Assembly (NCBI GenBank): GCA_004555205.1
Contig: SFIY01000029.1
Location: 1 to 20,431 of the forward strand
From: Clostridiales bacterium
GTDB taxonomy: Bacteria > Bacillota > Clostridia > Oscillospirales > Oscillospiraceae
Length of the DNA: 20,431 nt
Direction: 5' to 3'
The stretch's first letter is position 1, and each line of letters starts with the position of its first letter. The position numbers and the translations under genes were made by a program. Below the pieces are notes generated by a model. That model saw only the letters and a list, made by a program, of their open reading frames with translations, made no database searches and was not told the DNA's origin. This document shows, in pieces, positions 17,001 to 20,431 of this stretch.

Positions 17001-17674
17001 TTCTCCAGTGTCACCGCAATGCGGGGGTCATCACCGAAGTGCTCAAGGATCTCGGCGTCGGTTTTCAGACCCAGCGCACGGATCAGGCAGGTAATGGGGA
17101 TCTTGCGGTTCTTGTCGATACGGACCCAGAACACCTCAGAGGTATCGGTTTCATACTCCAGCCACGCACCGCGGTAAGGAATCACGGTGCAGGTCAGCAG
17201 AGGCAGGTCGGTCTTGAGATCGATCTCCTTGCCGTAGTAGATACCGGGGGAACGGACGATCTGAGACACGACCACGCGCTCAGCGCCGTTGATGACGAAT
17301 GTACCGGACTGGGTCATCAGGGGGAAATCACCCATGAAGATTTCCTGCTCCTTGATTTCGCCGGTCTCCTTGTTGTACAGACGCACGCCCACCTTCATGG
17401 GAGCGGCATACGTGGCGTCACGGGCCTTGCACTCCTCCACGTCGTACTTGGGCTTTTCGTCCATGCTGTAATCGATGAAGCTCAGCTCCAGATTACCGGC
17501 ATAGTCGCCAATGGCAGCGGTGTCGGCAAACACCTCACGCAGACCGGTCTCCAGAAACCAACGGTAGGACTTCTTCTGGATCTCCAGCAGGTTCGGCATT
17601 GCCATGACCTCTTCATGTCTGGCAAAATTCTTTCGCAGGGTTTTGCCGTAGTACTTGTCCTTGGCCATCTTCAA
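14003..17674 (-). CDS. rpoB: DNA-directed RNA polymerase subunit beta
   Basis: This 1223-residue subunit forms the active-site cleft with beta'. It shows the rifampicin pocket at about 486-515 (GSSPLSQFMDQTNPLAELTH, then KRRLSALGPGG) and the HYGRMCPIETPEGPNIGLI block (533-551). It also has VGDKMAGRHGNKGVVS, the conserved C-terminal basic motif. Main resistance positions are in the sensitive state: D495, H505 and S510, equal to E. coli D516, H526 and S531. P489 stands where E. coli and B. subtilis have Gln. The C-terminus ends in a strongly acidic extension of about 50 residues. The start could be the TTG at 17674, with AAAGG 8 nt upstream, or the ATG two codons later at 17668. rplJ and rplL, the usual upstream neighbours, are missing; a promoter stands directly in front. 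Confidence 0.99.
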   Translation of the reverse strand: MKMAKDKYYGKTLRKNFARHEEVMAMPNLLEIQKKSYRWFLETGLREVFADTAAIGDYAGNLELSFIDYSMDEKPKYDVEECKARDATYAAPMKVGVRLYNKETGEIKEQEIFMGDFPLMTQSGTFVINGAERVVVSQIVRSPGIYYGKEIDLKTDLPLLTCTVIPYRGAWLEYETDTSEVFWVRIDKNRKIPITCLIRALGLKTDAEILEHFGDDPRIAVTLEKDTCKTYEEALLEIYRKQRPGEPPTVDTAETLIQNLFFDSRRYDLSIVGRYKFNKKLTLWQRARGQKLALPVADPATGEILFDAGHVLTGEECRELDAIGVGEVSVALDNGSVIKITTNHMCDMSRYVDFDPKEACGIKERVRFDVLQELIAQYEGEELIEQCRLRADELVPKHIIIDDIFASINYMNALANGLVSKDDIDHLGNRRLRCVGELLQNQFRIGFSRMERVIRERMTIQDLDIVTPQSLINIRPVTAAIKEFFGSSPLSQFMDQTNPLAELTHKRRLSALGPGGLSRERANMEVRDVHYSHYGRMCPIETPEGPNIGLISYLATYARINEYGFIEAPFRKVNNGHVTDEVVYMTADVEDQYVVGQAAEPTDENGFLTNQRITCRHRDEIVQVSPEHVDFIDISPRMMVSIATAMIPFLPNDDANRALMGANMQRQAVPLLKPEAPIVGTGMEHKICLDSEVVVLAEGDGVVTKVDAAGVSVKYDSGETKDYKLVKFLRSNHGTCINQKPIVNVGDRVHGGDDPTVLADGPATDQGEIALGRNILVGFMTWEGYNYEDAVLLNERLIKEDVYTSIHIEEYEIDARDTKLGPEEITRDIPNVGEEALKDLDERGIIRVGAEVHAGDILVGKVTPKGETDLTAEERLLRAIFGEKAREVRDTSLKVPHGESGIIVDAKVFTRENGDELGPGVNQVVRIYIAQRRKIQVGDKMAGRHGNKGVVSRVLPQEDMPFLPDGTPLDIVLNPLGVPSRMNIGQVLEVHLGYAAKTLGWKVATPIFDGATDKDIAEALDMAGLDPEGKSWLYDGRTGERFDNKVTVGYVYFLKLHHLVDDKIHARSTGPYSLVTQQPLGGKAQFGGQRFGEMEVWALEAYGASYTLQEILTVKSDDVTGRVRTYEAIVKGHNVPTPGVPESFKVLVKELQSLCLDIQVLDEDGNLIELKEDEDAMDTFNLARMDAENERQNRYADEEELADAGFDYVDEEEVNASFDDEEF

Positions 17675-17718
17675 TACTCACGCCTTTCTTTTAGCTTTTC
17701 GTCACACAGAGAAAATCG

Positions 17719-17789
17719 CTTTCCCCTTTCGACACGCACGGCTTTGTTGCTTCTTTCGCAGCCCTACCGCTTGTATTTTGCGGGGAAAG
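17719..17789 (-). other. Possible long-range stem in the rpoB leader
   Basis: In the roughly 175-nt rpoB leader, CTTTCCCC (17782-17789 read on the minus strand) is perfectly complementary to GGGGAAAG (17719-17726), with 55 nt between them. A small CCGC/GCGG hairpin sits inside. The 8-bp stem could give the leader a closed structure about 50 nt before the start codon. No known ribosomal-protein or other regulatory motif is recognised. Weak evidence. Confidence 0.3.
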
Positions 17790-17851
17790 ATGTTATCATG
17801 ATTTTACGGTTAGATGGGGATATGTACCCATTATCCGAACATAATCGATTT

Positions 17852-17880
17852 ATTTTACCAAATGCAAGTCCGTTTGTCAA
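17852..17880 (-). promoter_or_regulatory. Strong sigma-A promoter of rpoBC
   Basis: On the minus strand: perfect -35 TTGACA (17875-17880), 17-nt spacer, -10 TAAAAT (17852-17857, 5 of 6), with TG one base upstream of the -10. It is about 185 nt ahead of the rpoB start. It comes right after the terminator of the upstream gene, so rpoBC here is an independent transcription unit. Confidence 0.9.
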
Positions 17881-17922
17881 TACGTTTTTTGCCGTCCGAT
17901 GATATTCGGGCGATTTTTTTAT

Positions 17923-17958
17923 AAAAAAAGCGAGTCGGAATTTTTCGACTCGCTTTTT
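17923..17958. terminator. Terminator after the O-antigen-ligase-like gene
   Basis: The stem GCGAGTCG/CGACTCGC (17930-17937 with 17946-17953) has an 8-nt loop and is flanked by A and T runs on either side, so it can work in both directions. On the minus strand it ends with seven U. It starts 14 nt after the stop of the ligase-like gene and insulates rpoBC from it. Confidence 0.93.
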
Positions 17959-17971
17959 ATGTATCATATGT

Positions 17972-19432
17972 TCAATTGTGCTTGCGGGCTGCCGTATACC
18001 GGCGGCTTGTCAGCAACTGCGTCACCGGCAATGCCACATCTCCCACGGCCTCCTCCACCATGGCGAAGCCCATCACCAGCATGGCCGCGTTGGGGAACGG
18101 GCAGAACATCCCCGGATTGGTCATGGATACCATCAGCATACCCAGATAGCTCAGCAGCATGGCCGAAGTAAACGGCGTTCTCTCCTTACGCAGCAGGGCG
18201 AACTGATCCAGCGCAAGGCGGCCGTAGGCCACGATGCCCAAAAGGCCCATGCTGCCGATGATCTGTGCCACGGCGTTGTGATAGAATGTCATGCTGCCCG
18301 GGACGCCGGAAAACACATCGGCATGGGCGCTGCTGCCCAGACCGATGCCGAACAGCGGATGGCGCAGAAAATCGCTCACGCTGCAAGCCAGCAGCTTCAG
18401 GCGCGTCTGGTCGCCGCGGTTGAAATAACCGCTGGCGGCAAAGCGTTTGTCATAGAACTGCACCATATAGTCGGCGCCGAACAGCACCATGGCCGCCGCG
18501 ACAACCACGCCGATAGCCAGCATGACACGCCACGACACCACGCCGTAGCGCACCAGATAGATGCAGCAAAACACGGTCAGCACCGCGCCGAACAGCAGGG
18601 CACTGCGGCTTCCCGTCAGCACCAGCGCCGCTTCAAACAGGAGGCATACCGCCAAATGGATACGCTTCTTGCGCGCGAAGTAAAACGGCATAGGCAGCGT
18701 GGTCAGCAGAACGGTGGCGCAGAAATTGCGGTACTTGAAGCTCAGCACGCCGCGGCATTCCAGAAATTCTTCAAAATGGTGCACATAATGGACCAGCACC
18801 AGCAAGATTGCCATCACGCCAATGGCGTAAAAGATCGCCAGAAACCGCTCACACAGGTCGTAGCTTCTCCTGCGTGCCAGGTGGGAGCGAAACAGCACAT
18901 ACAGCACCAACAGTCCCACGCCCAGCCCCACCGTGTAATACAGGGACAGCGGCCGGAAATAATCCTGGGCGCTGATCACGCCGCTGCCGCCGAAAATCGT
19001 GGCCAGGCTCACCAGCACCAGGCCGTAGCCGCTGCTGCCCACGCGGATGGTCTGGGGCCAAAGTGCCAGGTGCAGCAGTGCTGCCAGCAGCAGCGGCAGC
19101 GCCAACGGCGCACAGGGCAGGAACACCGACAGGTCCCTGTATTCCGGTCCTGCCAGCAAAAACAGTATCATAAACGGGCACAGGGCAGCCAGCGCATCGG
19201 GGCACAGGGCCAAAAACCATGTGGTGATCACCACCAGTACGGCCACGCCCATAACCTGCTGGTCCAACAGCAAAAACACGGTGGCCAAGGTCAGCAGGAA
19301 CGGGAAATACCAGCGGCTCAGCCAAAACTGCTCCGTCAGCTCACACATTCGGTTAAAATATCGGTAGCTCTCGCTTCGCCAATATGTCCAGCGGCTCTTG
19401 GCGAAGTCGCGCGCCTCCATCGGATTCCACAT
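17972..19432 (-). CDS. O-antigen ligase / Wzy-type polytopic membrane protein
   Basis: This 486-residue integral membrane protein has about ten to twelve hydrophobic segments. It matches the O-antigen ligase/polymerase fold (Wzy_C, WaaL-like): a conserved LTGSRSALL segment, then a large loop with HPLFGIGLGSSAHADV and FYHNAVAQIIGSMGLLGIVA, where the G(I/L)G...HN pattern is the family signature. Such enzymes join or polymerise undecaprenyl-linked glycans outside the membrane; in Gram-positive bacteria they serve capsule, exopolysaccharide or glycopolymer synthesis. The substrate cannot be told. The start at 19432 has AAAGGAG about 12 nt upstream, a rather long spacing. No glycosyltransferase or flippase genes lie nearby, so it is an orphan in this window with its own promoter and terminator. 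Confidence 0.85.
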   Translation of the reverse strand: MWNPMEARDFAKSRWTYWRSESYRYFNRMCELTEQFWLSRWYFPFLLTLATVFLLLDQQVMGVAVLVVITTWFLALCPDALAALCPFMILFLLAGPEYRDLSVFLPCAPLALPLLLAALLHLALWPQTIRVGSSGYGLVLVSLATIFGGSGVISAQDYFRPLSLYYTVGLGVGLLVLYVLFRSHLARRRSYDLCERFLAIFYAIGVMAILLVLVHYVHHFEEFLECRGVLSFKYRNFCATVLLTTLPMPFYFARKKRIHLAVCLLFEAALVLTGSRSALLFGAVLTVFCCIYLVRYGVVSWRVMLAIGVVVAAAMVLFGADYMVQFYDKRFAASGYFNRGDQTRLKLLACSVSDFLRHPLFGIGLGSSAHADVFSGVPGSMTFYHNAVAQIIGSMGLLGIVAYGRLALDQFALLRKERTPFTSAMLLSYLGMLMVSMTNPGMFCPFPNAAMLVMGFAMVEEAVGDVALPVTQLLTSRRYTAARKHN

Positions 19433-19583
19433 ACTTTTATTGCGCTCCTTTATGTCGCAGAAAAACAGATTTTCAGACAGATGTTTCCTAAAATCGCCTT
19501 TAACTCTTTCAAAATGTTAATAATTTATTCATATTTAAGGAGTTTTTTAAACTTTTGTATTACTTTTTTAACAAGTACAATGT

Positions 19584-19612
19584 AATTTACCATGACTTGT
19601 TTACTTTGTCAA
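19584..19612 (-). promoter_or_regulatory. Sigma-A promoter of the O-antigen-ligase-like gene
   Basis: On the minus strand: perfect -35 TTGACA (19607-19612), 17-nt spacer, -10 TAAATT (19584-19589) with TG one base upstream. It gives an AT-rich leader of about 145 nt ahead of the start codon. The layout is close to that of the rpoBC promoter. Confidence 0.8.
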
Positions 19613-19688
19613 CCCCGGAAAGCGCCATTTTTTCTCCGCCGCCCGCCGCCAAATTTGTGCAATTTTGTCTGTCATATTGTCAGCAAAT

Positions 19689-19715
19689 GAAGCGGCGCCG
19701 TTTTGGCGCCGCTTC
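19689..19715 (-). terminator. Strong hairpin after the recombinase, possible terminator
   Basis: GAAGCGGCGCC and GGCGCCGCTTC (19689-19699 with 19705-19715) form an 11-bp perfect stem with a 5-nt loop. It lies about 13 nt beyond the recombinase's likely original stop (19728-19730). On the minus strand only a short ATTT follows, so the U-run is weak. Position argues for a terminator; the tail argues against a very efficient one. Confidence 0.5.
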
Positions 19716-19727
19716 TCGGGTATATTT

Positions 19728-20431
19728 TTATTCTCTTTTCAGCAGTACCACCGTCTCCACAGATGCCCCGCATTCATCAAATTGCGTGAGCACCTTTTGT
19801 TCAATGGGAAACTTGTACGCAATCGCCTTTACAAAGCGTTTCTGTGTCTCTATCATAGATTGCGTCAAAAGACGAGAGGATTCCTATCATAGATTGCACA
19901 GACATCTGATTGCTTTCCAGAGTTGCCTTTTTCATCATGCTTTCTTGCAGCAGATCCTCCGCCTTATAAATCTGGTCATAGAGGTCATTCAGGCGGCGGG
20001 TCATGTCTGCGCGGCGGCGCTCTGCATACTTATCATCCGGAGCAATGCGGTCAATATCCCGCTCCAAGCTGTCGCGGCTGCGCTGTAAAGCGGATAGCTG
20101 GTTTTTGTAGGCGGTAATGTCATTCTCGACCTCGGTCATGTCCACGGCGGTCATTACCTTTTCCTGCAAATCTTTGATAAACTGCGGATTGCGAACAATC
20201 TTCCGGGTGTACTCCATCACCTCGTCCTCAACCTGACTGGCTACCACGCCATTCCTGCGGCATACCGAAGTCCCCCGGTGTTTTGTCGCATAGGAGCAGA
20301 CATAAGATTCTGTACGGCGCTCTGTACCGTCTTGATTTGTCCACTTGGTCATGCCGATGTACATGGGTGCGCCGCATTGCGGACATTTTACGATACCAGA
20401 CAACAGATGTGCGTTATACTGACCGATGTTG
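19728..20431 (-). pseudogene. Large serine recombinase (TndX/TnpX-like), 3' part, C-terminus frameshifted
   Basis: Only the C-terminal part is in the window and the frame is open at the right edge (NIGQYNAHLLSGIVKCPQCG). It shows the zinc ribbon: CPQC, then two further Cys (YVC and TSVC). A long coiled coil follows (TEVENDITAYKNQLSALQRS and onward), then ILSSFDAIYDR. These parts are typical of large serine recombinases that move conjugative transposons and phages. After IYDR the frame runs to an early stop at 19801-19803. The ending expected for the family is found in another frame, from 19856 down to a TAA at 19728: ETQKRFVKAIAYKFPIEQ... ending SVETVVLLKRE. So a frameshift has broken the gene, probably with loss of roughly 30 residues between the two parts compared with relatives. 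The catalytic domain lies off the edge, so its state is unknown. Confidence 0.8.
19850..19897. repeat. 14-bp direct repeats at the recombinase frameshift, 34 bp apart
   Basis: CTATCATAGATTGC occurs at 19850-19863 and again at 19884-19897. The period is 34 bp, which is not a multiple of three. Removing one period would join the two recombinase frames without a stop. The repeat therefore marks the likely site of the mutation, either a duplication or a slipped repair. Confidence 0.75.

Noticed and set aside
10016..17902. Plus-strand open frame of 2628 codons
   Set aside because: It is the exact mirror of rpoC and rpoB codons, which are in phase with each other and avoid TTA, CTA and TCA. It has no start context and no known domain.
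17764..17967. Minus-strand 67-codon frame before rpoB
   Set aside because: It spans the terminator and both hexamers of the rpoBC promoter, so it cannot be translated from that transcript.
17978..19585. Plus-strand 535-codon frame opposite the ligase-like gene
   Set aside because: Its Gln/His-rich composition is that of an antisense shadow of hydrophobic, Leu-rich codons, and it covers the opposing promoter.
1..20431. CRISPR arrays, tRNA or rRNA genes, insertion-sequence ends
   Set aside because: I saw no regularly spaced repeats, no tRNA or rRNA motifs, and no transposase apart from the serine recombinase. The short repeats found are described separately.

Overview
The window looks like chromosome from a moderately GC-rich low-GC-lineage Firmicute, most likely a gut Clostridia of the Oscillospirales type. 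This placement is inferred from Bacillota-style Shine-Dalgarno sequences, a Firmicute-type RpoB and compact RpoC (beta' of 1232 residues), a class of giant secreted protein common in such bacteria, and a TndX-like large serine recombinase. Every gene I can support is on the minus strand, so the window reads from right to left.

Right end (20431 to about 19690): the 3' part of a large serine recombinase with a C-terminal frameshift, followed by a strong hairpin. Next (19612-17923): a promoter, a lone O-antigen-ligase/Wzy-type membrane protein, and a terminator. Then (17880-10237): a near-consensus promoter, a leader of about 175 nt, rpoB, rpoC and a strong terminator. The ribosomal protein genes that usually flank rpoBC are absent from both sides. 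A start-less coding remnant lies just downstream (10236-10020).

Left half: a translationally coupled three-gene signalling operon (9856-6122). It encodes a multi-TM protein with a degenerate kinase-like C-terminus, a membrane histidine kinase with PAS and HisKA_3-type domains, and a NarL/FixJ response regulator. Its parts overlap by ATGA junctions and end at a clean terminator. A second transcription unit follows (6093 to beyond base 1). It has a promoter with tandem 11-bp repeats, a leader with several small hairpins, a stand-alone pseudo-receiver in which the switch residues are replaced, and a giant secreted beta-helix/Ig-like protein. That protein has 1779 codons in the window and is still open at the left edge.

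The most interesting idea here is that the three-gene signalling operon controls the adjacent pseudo-receiver and giant surface protein unit. This rests only on adjacency, the degenerate signalling domains and the repeats at the second promoter.
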